A stretch of 64,000 nucleotides of DNA from Actinomadura soli (GTDB taxonomy: Bacteria; Actinomycetota; Actinomycetes; Streptosporangiales; Streptosporangiaceae). Within the stretch, counting starts at the first letter, position 1; every line of letters starts with the position of its first letter. The stretch spans positions 1-64,000 of the forward strand of contig NZ_VCKW01000005.1 in the NCBI RefSeq assembly GCF_005889715.1, in the 5' to 3' direction. This document shows positions 6,572 to 15,280 of this stretch, piece after piece. Under the pieces are notes generated by a model. The model was not told the origin of the DNA. It searched no databases and worked only from the letters and a program-made list of their open reading frames with translations. The position numbers and the translations under genes were made by a program.

Positions 6572-7225
6572 TCAGCGGGTGAAGTCGGGTGGGCCTATGT
6601 GGCGTCGTCCCCAGTCGACGAGGGGGCGTAGGCGGCGCCACGAGTCTCGGACGCGCGTCACCACCTCTGGAGTCTCCATCCACGGGTCGGCGGGCCAGCC
6701 CTGGTGGGCGTACAGGGAGCGGTGGCGCAGCAGTTCCAGCCGTGGATGGTCGTCGGGCGTGCCGCGCGGACGGGTCTTGAGCCGGTCCCCCGCGATCTCC
6801 ATCCCGGCGGAGCGCAGGTCGTCCACGATGCCCTGGAGCTCCGGGCCGTAGACGTCCGAACCGACCGCTTCACGGTATTGGCGGAGCTGGTCGGGCGAGG
6901 GCGCGTACATGCCGCCCGCGACCATCAGCCCGTCGGCGTCGACCTGGACGTAGAACCCCTCGCTCGTATGACCGCCCTGATGCGTCTTGTACGGCGTCTT
7001 GTCCTTGCTGAACCGGACGTCGCGGTACGGACGGAAGAGCTTGACCGCGCCGAACTCTTCCTCAAGCTCGGCGCACAGCTCCGTCAAGGGTTCGCGCACA
7101 TGGCGTTCGTACGTTTCCTTGTGGGCCGTCCAGTACGCCTTGCTGTTGTCGACCTGCAAGCCCTCATAGAACGAGAACGCCTCATCGGTGAAGCCGCTGA
7201 AGCCGCTCACCTCGCCGGCAGCCAT
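6572..7225 (-). CDS. DUF2461 domain protein
   Basis: The 217-residue protein matches the DUF2461 pattern along its length: FTDEAFSFYEGLQVDNSKAYW (12-32), LFRPYRDVRFSKDKTPYKTH (63-82), GFYVQVDADGLMVAGGMYAP and the C-terminal DPWMETPEVVTRV. The family is widespread and of unknown biochemical role. No signal peptide or membrane segment is seen. The next gene on the strand begins 11 bases past its stop, but a functional link is not apparent. Confidence 0.9.
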   Translation of the reverse strand: MAAGEVSGFSGFTDEAFSFYEGLQVDNSKAYWTAHKETYERHVREPLTELCAELEEEFGAVKLFRPYRDVRFSKDKTPYKTHQGGHTSEGFYVQVDADGLMVAGGMYAPSPDQLRQYREAVGSDVYGPELQGIVDDLRSAGMEIAGDRLKTRPRGTPDDHPRLELLRHRSLYAHQGWPADPWMETPEVVTRVRDSWRRLRPLVDWGRRHIGPPDFTR

Positions 7226-7236
7226 GACCTTCCCCT

Positions 7237-8004
7237 TCAGTCGCGGGCGACGACGCGGTTGGTGAGGCTGCCGATGTTCTCCACGGTGACGGTCACCTCG
7301 TCACCGATCTCCAGCGGCCCCACCCCGGCGGGCGTGCCGGTGAGGATGAGGTCTCCGGGCAGCAGCGTCATGACCTGGCTGACGTACTCGACCAGGGCCG
7401 GGATGTCGTGCAGCAGCAGGGACGTGCGGGCGTCCTGCCGGACCTCCCCGTTGACGGTCGTGGTGATGGCCAGGTCGGCGGGGTCGACCTCCGTCTCGAT
7501 CCACGGGCCGATCGGGCAGAACGTGTCGAAGCCCTTGGCCCGCGTCCACTGCCCGTCCTTCTCCTGCAGGTCGCGGGCCGTGACGTCGTTCGCGCACGTG
7601 TAGCCGAGGATGACGTCGGCGGCGCGGGACGCCGGGACCTCGCGGCACATCCGGCCGATGACGACGGCCAGCTCGCCCTCGAAGTCGACCCGCTCCGACA
7701 GCTTCTGCGGGTAGGCGACCGCCTCGCCCGGGCCGATCACGGCGGTGGACGGCTTGGAGAACACCACCGGCTCGGCGGGTGGCGCGGCACCGCCCATCTC
7801 GCGGACGTGGTCGGCGTAGTTCTTGCCGATCGCGATGACCTTGCTGGGCAGGATCGGCGCGAGCAGCCGGACGTCGGCGAGCGGGAGACGCTGCCCGGTG
7901 AACGTCAGATCACCGAACGGGTGGGCCGCGATGGCGGCGACGGTGTTCTCCTCCACCACCCCGAAGGACATGCCTTCATCGGTGGAGAACCTGGCGATAC
8001 GCAT
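7237..8004 (-). CDS. Fumarylacetoacetate hydrolase-family protein
   Basis: The 255-residue protein has the FAH C-terminal catalytic domain after a short N-terminal domain (MRIARFSTDEGMSFGVVEE). Landmarks are VIAIGKNYADHVREMG, the metal-binding VDFEGELAVVIGR (E in FEGE, E in GELA), YTCANDVTARDLQ (D), FDTFCPIGPWI and LLPGDLILTGTPAGVG. Family members hydrolyse or decarboxylate 2-oxo or beta-keto acids in aromatic degradation, and the exact substrate cannot be told. It starts at MRIARF because upstream residues show no family similarity. Confidence 0.9.
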   Translation of the reverse strand: MRIARFSTDEGMSFGVVEENTVAAIAAHPFGDLTFTGQRLPLADVRLLAPILPSKVIAIGKNYADHVREMGGAAPPAEPVVFSKPSTAVIGPGEAVAYPQKLSERVDFEGELAVVIGRMCREVPASRAADVILGYTCANDVTARDLQEKDGQWTRAKGFDTFCPIGPWIETEVDPADLAITTTVNGEVRQDARTSLLLHDIPALVEYVSQVMTLLPGDLILTGTPAGVGPLEIGDEVTVTVENIGSLTNRVVARD

Positions 8005-8072
8005 GGTCGAGAGCCTAGCCCCTGCCAGGGACACACCTCCGGCACCCCTGAACCCGCCTTCGGATCGGGCCG

Positions 8073-9434
8073 TCAGAAGCCGCAGGGCCGGGTGTTGAGC
8101 TCGCAGCCCTTCGGGGTGGACGTCGGTCCCGACGCGCCGAACTGGACGTCCCATGTCCCGCCCGGCGGAATCGCGGGCGCGCCGTCCAGGTTCCTGATCT
8201 CGACGCTCGAGCCGCCGCTGACGAGCCGCGCGCCCCAGATGTTCTTCACCACCGCGCCGGGGACCTGGAACGTGAGACGCCACGTCCGCATCGGCTTGCC
8301 GGTGCGGTTGGTGATCACCATCTTGCCCTCGAAGTACCCCTGGCTCTGCTGGACGAGCTGGTACGTGATGCCCTCGCCGTCCAGCACGGGGCCGATCGGC
8401 GCGCTCGGCGCGGCCGGGGCCTGGGTCGGCTGGCCGGGCGCCCCGCCCGAGGGCCCGGCGGTCTGCGGAGGCGTCGCGGGCGCCTCACCCGGCGGCGGCC
8501 CGCCGGGATCGCCGGGCGACGTCGGGGCGGCGGACGCCGACGACGGTGCCGGCGCGGCCTTCCCCGTCGTCTCGGAGCCCCGGTTGTACAGCAGCACCGC
8601 GACCGCGGCGATGGCGACGAGCAGCACGATGCCGATCAGCACGAGCAGCAGCAGCGGACGTCCCGAGCGGGACTGCCCAGGCTGCCCGGACGGCCCGACC
8701 GGCGGCACTCCCCCGGACGGCGATGCGACGGGCGGTACCGCCGGGGCGGTCGCTTCGTACGACGGCGGCACTGTCGCTTCGGCGGGAGGCGGCGGCGCGT
8801 ACGCGTGTGCCTGCCCCTGCGCCTGCGCTGGCGCCTGCGCCTGCCCCTGCGCGGGAGTTTCACTGCCGGGGTTCGTCGACTCCGACTCCGCGCCGAACTG
8901 CTCCGTCCAGGGCGCTTCCCCGACCACGGGCCGCGCCGCCTGTGGTCCGGCGGCCGGAGGCGGCGCCTGCTCTTCCTCGGGCACCGTGACCGGCTCTGCC
9001 TGAGGCGCGTCCTGGCCGGGCATCTCGAATGCCATCACCTTCGGTGGCACGCGAATGTCGGAGACGGTCACGGAGGCGTGATCTTCTGGATCGTCCTCCG
9101 GATCGTCTACCGCGTCGTCCTCCAGGTCGTCCGCCGGGACGTCTTGGAGCGTCACGTTCGCGGGCTCTGCCGGGCCCTCGACATCGGCGTCCGCGACGAG
9201 GTCGTCTACCGGCATATCGGTGAACGTGACCGGTGGGCTGTCCTCGGATGCCGCGTCCTGGGAGGTCACGCCGGGGTCGATGAGATCGTCCACGGGTTCG
9301 TCGACGATGGTCGCCTCGGGCCCCGGCCCAGCGGCGGCCCGGGGATCCGCGGGCCTTCCGGGGACGCGGAACTCGGCGGTGGTCTTGTGGTCCGGGGGCA
9401 CGTACCCGGGCTCCTCGCCGCTCAACTCGTCCAC
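8073..9434 (-). CDS. Single-pass membrane protein with acidic repeats and C-terminal CBM2-like domain
   Basis: The 453-residue protein has four zones. Residues 1-150 are acidic with repeated blocks (IVDEPVDDLI, FTDMPVDDLV, LQDVPADDLE). Then comes a Pro/Ala/Gln-rich stretch (APAQAQGQAHAY), a membrane helix near 268-290 (LLLLVLIGIVLLVAIAAVAVLL), and a Pro/Ser-rich linker. The C-terminal region of about 95 residues (YFEGKMVITNRTGKPMRTW, NIWGARLVSGG, AIPPGGTWDVQFG) fits the beta-sandwich of carbohydrate-binding module family 2, with a Cys pair near the end. The predicted topology is cytoplasmic repeats, an outside binding domain and no catalytic domain. A cell-surface role is likely but unproven. 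Confidence 0.75.
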   Translation of the reverse strand: MDELSGEEPGYVPPDHKTTAEFRVPGRPADPRAAAGPGPEATIVDEPVDDLIDPGVTSQDAASEDSPPVTFTDMPVDDLVADADVEGPAEPANVTLQDVPADDLEDDAVDDPEDDPEDHASVTVSDIRVPPKVMAFEMPGQDAPQAEPVTVPEEEQAPPPAAGPQAARPVVGEAPWTEQFGAESESTNPGSETPAQGQAQAPAQAQGQAHAYAPPPPAEATVPPSYEATAPAVPPVASPSGGVPPVGPSGQPGQSRSGRPLLLLVLIGIVLLVAIAAVAVLLYNRGSETTGKAAPAPSSASAAPTSPGDPGGPPPGEAPATPPQTAGPSGGAPGQPTQAPAAPSAPIGPVLDGEGITYQLVQQSQGYFEGKMVITNRTGKPMRTWRLTFQVPGAVVKNIWGARLVSGGSSVEIRNLDGAPAIPPGGTWDVQFGASGPTSTPKGCELNTRPCGF

Positions 9435-9517
9435 CCTCCACTGTCGTCGATCTCATGAAGTCCGACGACGGGCATGGGGGTTCGGTTCATGACGAACCGG
9501 GAGGTATCCGAAAGGCG

Positions 9518-9889
9518 TCAGCCGGTCGGGGAGGGTTCCAGCCCGCGCCGCGCCGCCTGCCGCAGCTGCCGGTTGAGCATGTCGGTGATCAGCTCGATGG
9601 CGTCGGGGGTGGTGGCGTCCTGCGCGCCGCTGAGCCAGCGCGTGGCCTCGGCCAGCAGGTCCTCGGCCGAGTCGGCGGCGGTGTCCGCGTCGGCCAGGCG
9701 GCCCAGCACGGCGCCGAGCCGCAGCGCCGCGTCCGCGCGGCCCGACTCGGCGGCCCGCCGGTACCAGCCCGCGGCCTGCTCCAGGTCGCCCTCGCGCTCA
9801 TAGGTCTCACCGAGGCCGAACGCCACGTCCGCCCACGTCCCATCCGTCGGACGCCCAAGGTCCTCGGGGCTCCAGGGTCGGACGGGCAT
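9518..9889 (-). CDS. Small TPR/Sel1-like repeat protein
   Basis: The 123-residue protein contains WADVAFGLGETYEREGDLEQAAGWYRRAAESGRADAAL in pieces that match one TPR/Sel1 unit (about 19-56), then a second weaker helical pair and a basic tail (RQLRQAARRG). Such proteins mediate protein contacts; no partner is known. It is transcribed toward the CBM2-like membrane protein gene, with 83 bases between its stop and that start. The ATG is preceded by a 420-base gap with an inverted repeat at 9922-9950. Confidence 0.65.
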   Translation of the reverse strand: MPVRPWSPEDLGRPTDGTWADVAFGLGETYEREGDLEQAAGWYRRAAESGRADAALRLGAVLGRLADADTAADSAEDLLAEATRWLSGAQDATTPDAIELITDMLNRQLRQAARRGLEPSPTG

Positions 9890-10335
9890 AAGATCACTCC
9901 GGCAGGTCGGTCAACTGAGAGACGGCACGTGGAACCGTCACACGTGCCGTACCGGTCCCATGGTGGACGCTCCACCCGAAATCCGCCACCGGTTTCGTAT
10001 CTTTCGGCGAAATTTCTGCGCAGCCACCCCGATAATGGCGGAAACACGCCGTCTACGGGTACGCGTCCGTCTGGTCCCAGCCGTCGCGGACGGGCCATGA
10101 GGAGCGGAACCGTCCCAGGCGCGGCTGAGCGCCCATGGTCGGAGCCTCGGGCCACACCATCACCGCTCGCGTCTCCGGACCCGCGCCGCGCCGGGCCTGG
10201 CCTCGCCCACTGCTCTCCATGGCGATCACTCCTCGTCAGGCTTGCGGCCGCTGCGGGACGGTCCGTGCGGATTCGACACTCCCGGACAGGACGCCCAGGG
10301 CCGAGCGCCTATGGGTTGGACGATCGCAGGGCCCG
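9890..10335. promoter_or_regulatory. Non-coding stretch with a 10-bp inverted repeat
   Basis: No credible gene is seen here. The inverted repeat ACGGCACGTG / CACGTGCCGT (9922-9931 and 9941-9950, 9-base spacer) lies 33 bases upstream of the TPR gene start and could be an operator. The rest may include eroded 5' sequence of the cyclase-like pseudogene that follows. Confidence 0.4.
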
Positions 10336-10680
10336 CGAGACTTCTACGAGGAGGACCGCGGCGACGCCTACCGAGGCGGTCGTCGACCCCATGGTCGCGC
10401 ACCTGGCCGTGGCGCTGCGCCGCCACAACCGCCGCGCCGCCGGCGCCGCCCGGATGCAGCTGCGGGCAGCACTGCACGTGGGTCCGGTGCGGCGCGGGCC
10501 GAAGGGCGTGTCCGGCATCTCGATCATCACGGCGCGGCGGACGGTGGACGCGCCCGCGGTGCAGCGGCGGGTCGCCGACACGGGCGCCGCTACGCGCGCG
10601 TCCGGGTGCGGCTGAAGGAGGCGTCGCTGTCGGCGTGGCTCACCCTCGAAGGCGGCGAGCCGCGGCTCCGCGCCGTCTGA
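10336..10680 (+). pseudogene. Decayed nucleotidyl-cyclase-like gene fragment
   Basis: Three pieces in alternating frames rebuild the C-terminal part of a common actinobacterial cyclase-homology protein. They are DFYEEDRGD (from 10339), then EAVVDPMVAHLAVALRRHN, MQLRAALHVGPV and GPKGVSGISIITARR in a second frame, then YARVRVRLKEASLSAWLTL back in the first frame to the stop at 10680. About 30 residues expected before YARV are absent. At least two frameshifts and a deletion mean no functional product. The N-terminal half of the expected domain is not found. Family placement is from memory of the EDRGDG and VRVKE motifs. Confidence 0.55.
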
Positions 10681-10690
10681 ACCCCACGGG

Positions 10691-10978
10691 TCAGGCGGCG
10701 ACCAGGTCCTGGTAGTCGGGGTGCTTCTCGATCCACCTCTTGATGAACGGGCAGATCGGCGCCGGCGCGACCGACAGGCCCCGCGCGCGGACGTCGTCCA
10801 GAACGCCCCGGGCGAGCGCGCCGCCGACGCCCTTCCCCTCGAACGCGGACCCGACCTCGGTGTGGACGAGCGCGACGGAGCCCTCCCCCTTCTCGTACTC
10901 GACGAACCCGGCGAGCTCGCCGTCCAGCCTGATCTCGTAGCGGTCCTGCCCGGCGTTGTCGGTGATCTCGGTGCTCAT
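10691..10978 (-). CDS. GNAT-like N-acetyltransferase (YjdJ/GNAT_acetyltransf_CG type)
   Basis: The 95-residue protein is short for a GNAT, as usual for this subgroup. RYEIRLDGELAGFVEYE, ALVHTEVGSAFEGKGVGGALARGVLDDVRARG and the end APICPFIKRWIEKHPDYQDLV match the minimal acetyl-CoA-binding domain, with EGKGVGGAL as pyrophosphate loop. Substrate unknown. It lies 38 bases after cimA on the same strand and may be read through from it. Confidence 0.9.
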   Translation of the reverse strand: MSTEITDNAGQDRYEIRLDGELAGFVEYEKGEGSVALVHTEVGSAFEGKGVGGALARGVLDDVRARGLSVAPAPICPFIKRWIEKHPDYQDLVAA

Positions 10979-11016
10979 GCCCCCGATAATGCCCACTGAG
11001 CCGCGAGAATTCCCTG

Positions 11017-12594
11017 TCAGCCCGCCTCGTGGCCCGCGCGGAGGAGGCAGTAGGTGACGGCCTCCTCCAGGGCCTGCCAGGACGCGGCGATGACGTTGTC
11101 CTCGACGCCGACCGTGCCCCATTCGCGCTCGCCGTCCCCGGACTCGATGAGCACCCGCGTGCGGGCGTCGGTGCCGTGCGCGCCCTCCAGGATGCGGACC
11201 TTGTAGTCGACGAGCTCCAGCCGCGCCAGCTCCGGGTAGAGGCGGCCGAGCGCGATGCGCAGCGCGTTGTCGAGGGCGTTGACGGGGCCGTTGCCCTCGC
11301 CGGTGGCGATGATCCGCTCGCCCTTGGCGTGCAGCTTGACGGTGGCCTCGCTGACCATGGACCCGTCCGGGCGGCGCTCGACGATCGACCGCCACGACTC
11401 CACCTCGAAATGCCGCTGCCGGACGCCGGTCAGCTCCTCGCGCAGCAGCAGCTCGAACGAGGCGTCCGCCGCCTCGAAGGTGTAGCCCTTGGACTCCAGC
11501 GCCTTGACCTTGTCCACGACGGCCTTGGCCTTCTCGCCGGACAGGTCGTAGCCCAGCTCGCGTCCCTTCAGCTCCACGGACGCGCGCCCGGCCATGCTGG
11601 ACACCAGCATCCGCATGTCGTTGCCGACGGCGGCCGGGTCGATGTGCTGGTACAGGTCCGGGTCGACCTTGACGGCGGACGCGTGCAGCCCCGCCTTGTG
11701 CGCGAACGCCGACAGGCCCACGTAGGGCTGCTGGGAGCTGGGCGCGATGTTGGTGACCTCGGAGACGGCGTGCGCGATCCGCGTCATCTCGGCGAGCTGC
11801 CCGTCCGAGACCAGCGGCATCCCGCGCTTGAGCTGCAGGTTCCCGACGACGGTGAACAGGTTGGCGTTGCCGCTGCGCTCGCCGTACCCGTTCGCGCACC
11901 CCTGGACGTGGGTCGCCCCGGCCTTCACGGCGGCGAGCGAGTTCGCGACCGCGCAGCCGGAGTCGTCGTGGCAGTGGATGCCGACGCGGACGCCGAGCGA
12001 CACGACGTCGTGGACGACGTCGGCCAGCTCGTCCGGCAGCATCCCGCCGTTGGTGTCGCACAGCGCGACGACGTCCGCGCCCGCCTCGGCGGCGGTGCGG
12101 ACGGCCTCCAGCGCGTACGCGCGGTTCGCCTTGTAGCCGTCGAAGAAGTGCTCGGCGTCCAGGAAGACTCGTTGGCCCTCCGCACGCAGGTGGGAGACCG
12201 TGTCGCGGATCATCGCGAGGTTCTCCTCCAGGGTGGTGCGGAGGGCCAGCTCGACATGCCGGTCGTGACTCTTGGCGACAAGGGTCACGACGGACGCGCC
12301 GGAGTCGCGCAGCGCGGCAACCTGAGGGTCGTCGGCGGCCCGCACACCGGCCCGGCGGGTCGCGCCGAACGCGGTGAGCTGCGCGTGCGTCAGGTCGAGC
12401 TCTGTTCGAGCGCGCCTGAAGAACTCGGTGTCCTTGGGGTTGGCTCCGGGCCAGCCGCCCTCGATGAAGCCCACGCCAAGGTCGTCCAGGTGCCGCGCGA
12501 TGGCGAGCTTGTCGGGCACGGAGAGGTTCAGCCCCTCCTGCTGCGAGCCGTCGCGCAGGGTGGTGTCGTAGACGTGGAATGCGTCGTCTTGCAT
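11017..12594 (-). CDS. cimA: Citramalate synthase
   Basis: The 525-residue protein has the DRE-TIM metallolyase fold: HVYDTTLRDGSQQEGLNLS (6-24), GFIEGGWPGANPKDTEFF, GIHCHDDSGCAVANSLAAV and NGYGERSGNANL. The C-terminal LeuA-type regulatory dimer domain follows (about 390-520). The SQQEG after the DGS motif and the HKAGLHASAV block fit the CimA/LeuA2 group rather than 2-isopropylmalate synthase. It condenses pyruvate with acetyl-CoA to (R)-citramalate, the threonine-independent entry to isoleucine. The ATG at 12594 is preferred; a longer start would use the leader terminator region. It lies downstream of ilvE and its own attenuator-like leader. Confidence 0.93.
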   Translation of the reverse strand: MQDDAFHVYDTTLRDGSQQEGLNLSVPDKLAIARHLDDLGVGFIEGGWPGANPKDTEFFRRARTELDLTHAQLTAFGATRRAGVRAADDPQVAALRDSGASVVTLVAKSHDRHVELALRTTLEENLAMIRDTVSHLRAEGQRVFLDAEHFFDGYKANRAYALEAVRTAAEAGADVVALCDTNGGMLPDELADVVHDVVSLGVRVGIHCHDDSGCAVANSLAAVKAGATHVQGCANGYGERSGNANLFTVVGNLQLKRGMPLVSDGQLAEMTRIAHAVSEVTNIAPSSQQPYVGLSAFAHKAGLHASAVKVDPDLYQHIDPAAVGNDMRMLVSSMAGRASVELKGRELGYDLSGEKAKAVVDKVKALESKGYTFEAADASFELLLREELTGVRQRHFEVESWRSIVERRPDGSMVSEATVKLHAKGERIIATGEGNGPVNALDNALRIALGRLYPELARLELVDYKVRILEGAHGTDARTRVLIESGDGEREWGTVGVEDNVIAASWQALEEAVTYCLLRAGHEAG

Positions 12595-12628
12595 AGCGTG
12601 GTACCCCCAGGGGGCTGCGCCAGGACAC

Positions 12629-12658
12629 AAAAAAGACCCCTCACGGACGTGAGAGGTC
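12629..12658 (-). terminator. Attenuator terminator before cimA
   Basis: On the minus strand GACCTCTCAC pairs with GTGAGGGGTC (12649-12658 with 12635-12644, one G-U pair, 4-base loop) and is followed by six U. It sits between the leader peptide stop and the cimA start. The preceding G/C-rich pair at 12660-12670 and 12689-12699 could form the alternative pause/antiterminator structure. Confidence 0.85.
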
Positions 12659-12678
12659 TGCGCGCCGGCGCTGTCCCG

Positions 12679-12726
12679 TTAGCTGCTGCCGGCGCGCCAG
12701 CCGATAATCACGAGGCTGTCGCGCAT
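12679..12726 (-). CDS. Leader peptide of the cimA attenuator
   Basis: The ATG-started 15-codon frame encodes MRDSLVIIGWRAGSS and ends TAA. Leu-Val-Ile-Ile in a row is what is expected for ribosome-mediated attenuation by branched-chain amino acids. The Arg-Ala-Gly ending echoes the leader before ilvB in this window. The stop lies 21 bases before the terminator stem. It is inferred from sequence only; the peptide is a sensor, not a structural product. Confidence 0.8.
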   Translation of the reverse strand: MRDSLVIIGWRAGSS

Positions 12727-12770
12727 GATGAGCGCCAGTCTGCCACATGGTTCCCGTTTGTGGGACATCC

Positions 12771-12788
12771 GTCTCAGATAATGAGACA
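12771..12788. promoter_or_regulatory. Operator-like palindrome upstream of the cimA leader
   Basis: GTCTCA-GATAA-TGAGACA lies 45 bases upstream of the leader peptide start. It differs in only two spacer positions from the palindrome before ilvB (GTCTCA-CATAT-TGAGACA at 27917-27934). This implies the same DNA-binding regulator for both transcripts. Confidence 0.7.
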
Positions 12789-12854
12789 CAGGGGTGGCGT
12801 AAGAAGGGCGCGGCTCCGGCACGCACCGTGCCGGAGCCGTGGTCACGCCGGGAA

Positions 12855-13958
12855 TCAGACGATCTTGTGGACCCAGCCGTAGGGGTCGGGACGGGTGCCG
12901 TACTGGATGCCGACCAGCGCCTCGCGCAGCCGCATCGACACCTCGCCCGGCTCGCCGTCGCCGATCGTCCACTCGCGGTCGGCGCCCTTGACCCGGCCGA
13001 CCGGGCTGATGATCGCGGCGGTGCCGCAGCCGAACACCTCGGTGATCGCGCCGGACTCGCAGCCGGACTGCCACTCCTCGATGCTGATCTTGCCTTCCTC
13101 AGCGGGGATGCCGAGGTCGGGCGCCAGCTTGAGCATGGAGTCGCGGGTGACGCCGGAGAGGAGCGTCCCGGTGAGCGCGGGCGTGAGGAGCCGGGCCTGG
13201 GTGCCGGAGCCGTAGACGAACAGCAGGTTCATCGAGCCGACTTCCTCGACCCAGCGGTGCTCGACCGCGTCCAGCCAGACGACCTGGTCGCAGCCCTCCG
13301 CGACGGCCTGCGCCTGCCCGGCGAAAGAAGCCGCGTAGTTCCCGCCGGTCTTGGCCTCGCCGGTGCCGCCCGGCGCGGCGCGCGTGTAGTCCTGCGACAG
13401 CCACACCGAGACCGGCTTGATGCCCCGCGGGTAGTACAAGCCGGACGGGGACGCGATGACCATGAAGAGGAACTCGTTCGCCGGGCTGTTGACGCCGAGC
13501 GCGCGTGTGGTCGCGAACATGAACGGGCGCAGGTAGAGGCTGTGCCCCTCGGCGTCGGGCACCCAGTCCTTGTCGGTGCGGACGAGCAGCTCGATCGCGT
13601 CCACGAACAGCTGCTCGGGGATCTCCGGCATCGCCATCCGGCGGGCGGACCGGTTCATCCGGGCCGCGTTCATGTACGGCCTGAAGGTCACGATGGAGCC
13701 GTCCGGCTGCTTGTACGCCTTGAGGCCCTCGAACAGCTCCTGGGCGTAGTGGAACACCTGGCTGGCCGGGTCCATCGGGATCGGCCCGTACGGTTCGAGT
13801 CTCGCGTCGTGCCAGCCCCGGTCCGCGGAGTACCGGATCGTGACCATGTGGTCGGTGAAGTAGCGGCCGAAGCCGGGATCGGCCATGACGCGCTCGCGCT
13901 CCGCGGCGGTCGCGGGCCGTTCCGTGCGCGTGATCTCGAAGTCCAGGGTGTCGCTCAT
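12855..13958 (-). CDS. ilvE: Branched-chain amino acid aminotransferase
   Basis: The 367-residue protein is a fold-IV PLP enzyme that transaminates leucine, isoleucine and valine. It shows FHYAQELFEGLKAYK (about 69-83), RPYMNAARMNRSARRM, YLRPFMFATTRALGV, the Schiff-base lysine in GEAKTGGNYAAS, EVGSMNLLFVYG and EVFGCGTAAIISPVGRV. Length and motifs match the large (class IIIa) bacterial BCATs. It starts at MSDTLDFEIT; an earlier in-frame start adds 11 unrelated residues. It lies between leuB and cimA on the same strand, the usual actinobacterial arrangement. Confidence 0.95.
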   Translation of the reverse strand: MSDTLDFEITRTERPATAAERERVMADPGFGRYFTDHMVTIRYSADRGWHDARLEPYGPIPMDPASQVFHYAQELFEGLKAYKQPDGSIVTFRPYMNAARMNRSARRMAMPEIPEQLFVDAIELLVRTDKDWVPDAEGHSLYLRPFMFATTRALGVNSPANEFLFMVIASPSGLYYPRGIKPVSVWLSQDYTRAAPGGTGEAKTGGNYAASFAGQAQAVAEGCDQVVWLDAVEHRWVEEVGSMNLLFVYGSGTQARLLTPALTGTLLSGVTRDSMLKLAPDLGIPAEEGKISIEEWQSGCESGAITEVFGCGTAAIISPVGRVKGADREWTIGDGEPGEVSMRLREALVGIQYGTRPDPYGWVHKIV

Positions 13959-14186
13959 CGCGGTTCTCGTCCTCTCGCGGATCGCCGGCACGGCCCCATC
14001 GCCGTTGCGGCTTCCTAATCCCTATTGTCGTACTTCGTCCAGACTCACTCCTTCACCGACCACTCTTCCTCCTGCGCGGGGCCACCCGGGGCGGGAGAGT
14101 GTTCGTCACGGCGCACACTAAACCGGGCGCGCCGCGAGGGCACGCCCGGAGTTCTCTTTCCCGTGGACCGGCAGAGAGGCGCGCCC

Positions 14187-15242
14187 TCAGCCGGATACTC
14201 GCTTGGCGATCGCGTCGCCGATCTGGGCCGTGGGCCGCTCGCCCAAGGCGGCGCGCTCGGCGAGGTCGTCGGAGACGGCCTGCTCGACGCGGCGGGCGGC
14301 GTCGCCCGCGCCGATGTGGTCGAGCAGCATGGCGACGGAGAGGATCGTGGCGGTCGGGTCGGCCTTGCCCTGCCCGGCGATGTCGGGGGCGCTGCCGTGC
14401 ACCGGCTCGAACATCGACGGCGCGGTGCGGGCGGGGTTGACGTTGCCGGACGCGGCGAGCCCGATGCCCCCGGCGATCGCGGCGCCGAGGTCGGTGATGA
14501 TGTCGCCGAACAGGTTGTCGGTGACGATCACGTCGAACCGGCGCGGCTGCGACACGAAGAACATCGTGGCCGCGTCGACATGCAGGTAGTCGGTCGTGAC
14601 CTGCGGGTACTCCCGCGCGACCTGCTTGAGGACGCGCTGGTACAGCTCTCCCGCGAAGGTGAGGACGTTGTCCTTGTGGACGAGCGTGAGGCGCTGGCGG
14701 GGCCGCGCGGCGGCGACCTCGAACGCGTACCGGACGACCCGCTCGACGCCGTAGGCGGTGTTGACGCTCTCCTGCGTGGCGACCTCGTGCGGGGTGCCCT
14801 TGCGCAGGACTCCGCCGACGCCGGTGTAGGGGCCCTCGGTGCCCTCCCGGACGACGACCATGTCGACGTCCTCCGCCGTCACGCCCGCCAGCGGGGTCGC
14901 GACGCCCGGGAACAGCTTCACCGGGCGCAGGTTGACGTAGTGGTCCAGCGCGAACCGGGCCCGCAGCAGCAGCCCGCGCTCCAGCGTCCCGCTCGGCACG
15001 CTCGGGTCGCCGACGGCGCCCAGCAGGATGACCTCCTGCTCGCGCAGCTCGTCCAGGACCGAGTCGGGCAGCGTCTCGCCGGTCCGGTGCCAGCGGGCGG
15101 CACCGAGGTCGTAGGACGTCCGCTCGAACGCCAGACCGCTGGACGGCGACACGGCGTCGAGGACCTTCAGCCCTTCGGCGACGACCTCTGGACCGATCCC
15201 GTCCCCGGGGATGACGGCCAGACGAACACTGCGGGAAACCAT
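14187..15242 (-). CDS. leuB: 3-isopropylmalate dehydrogenase
   Basis: The 351-residue protein catalyses the NAD-dependent oxidative decarboxylation in leucine synthesis. It shows [17 protein letters not shown] near the N-terminus, [33 protein letters not shown], and the metal-binding [45 protein letters not shown] near the C-terminus holds the NAD-binding loop. It is upstream of ilvE, with about 230 non-coding bases between that may carry a separate ilvE promoter. The region before its start has a GTCTCA half-site (near 15264) but no second half. Confidence 0.95.
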   Translation of the reverse strand: MVSRSVRLAVIPGDGIGPEVVAEGLKVLDAVSPSSGLAFERTSYDLGAARWHRTGETLPDSVLDELREQEVILLGAVGDPSVPSGTLERGLLLRARFALDHYVNLRPVKLFPGVATPLAGVTAEDVDMVVVREGTEGPYTGVGGVLRKGTPHEVATQESVNTAYGVERVVRYAFEVAAARPRQRLTLVHKDNVLTFAGELYQRVLKQVAREYPQVTTDYLHVDAATMFFVSQPRRFDVIVTDNLFGDIITDLGAAIAGGIGLAASGNVNPARTAPSMFEPVHGSAPDIAGQGKADPTATILSVAMLLDHIGAGDAARRVEQAVSDDLAERAALGERPTAQIGDAIAKRVSG

Positions 15243-15280
15243 GCGCGCACTCTACTGCAAACGTCTCAGTGCGTGGGCTT

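Noticed and set aside
12600-12730. T-box riboswitch upstream of cimA, and likewise upstream of ilvB
   Set aside because: No T-box core sequence or specifier stem was seen. Short leader peptides with Leu/Ile/Val codons and terminators explain both regions better.
11029-12882. Very long plus-strand open frame (617 codons) opposite cimA
   Set aside because: It is a GC-rich antisense shadow. The minus strand has complete citramalate synthase motifs, and the plus product is Arg/Val/Gly-rich with no recognisable domain. The same holds for long antisense frames over serA, ilvB, gatB and ligA.
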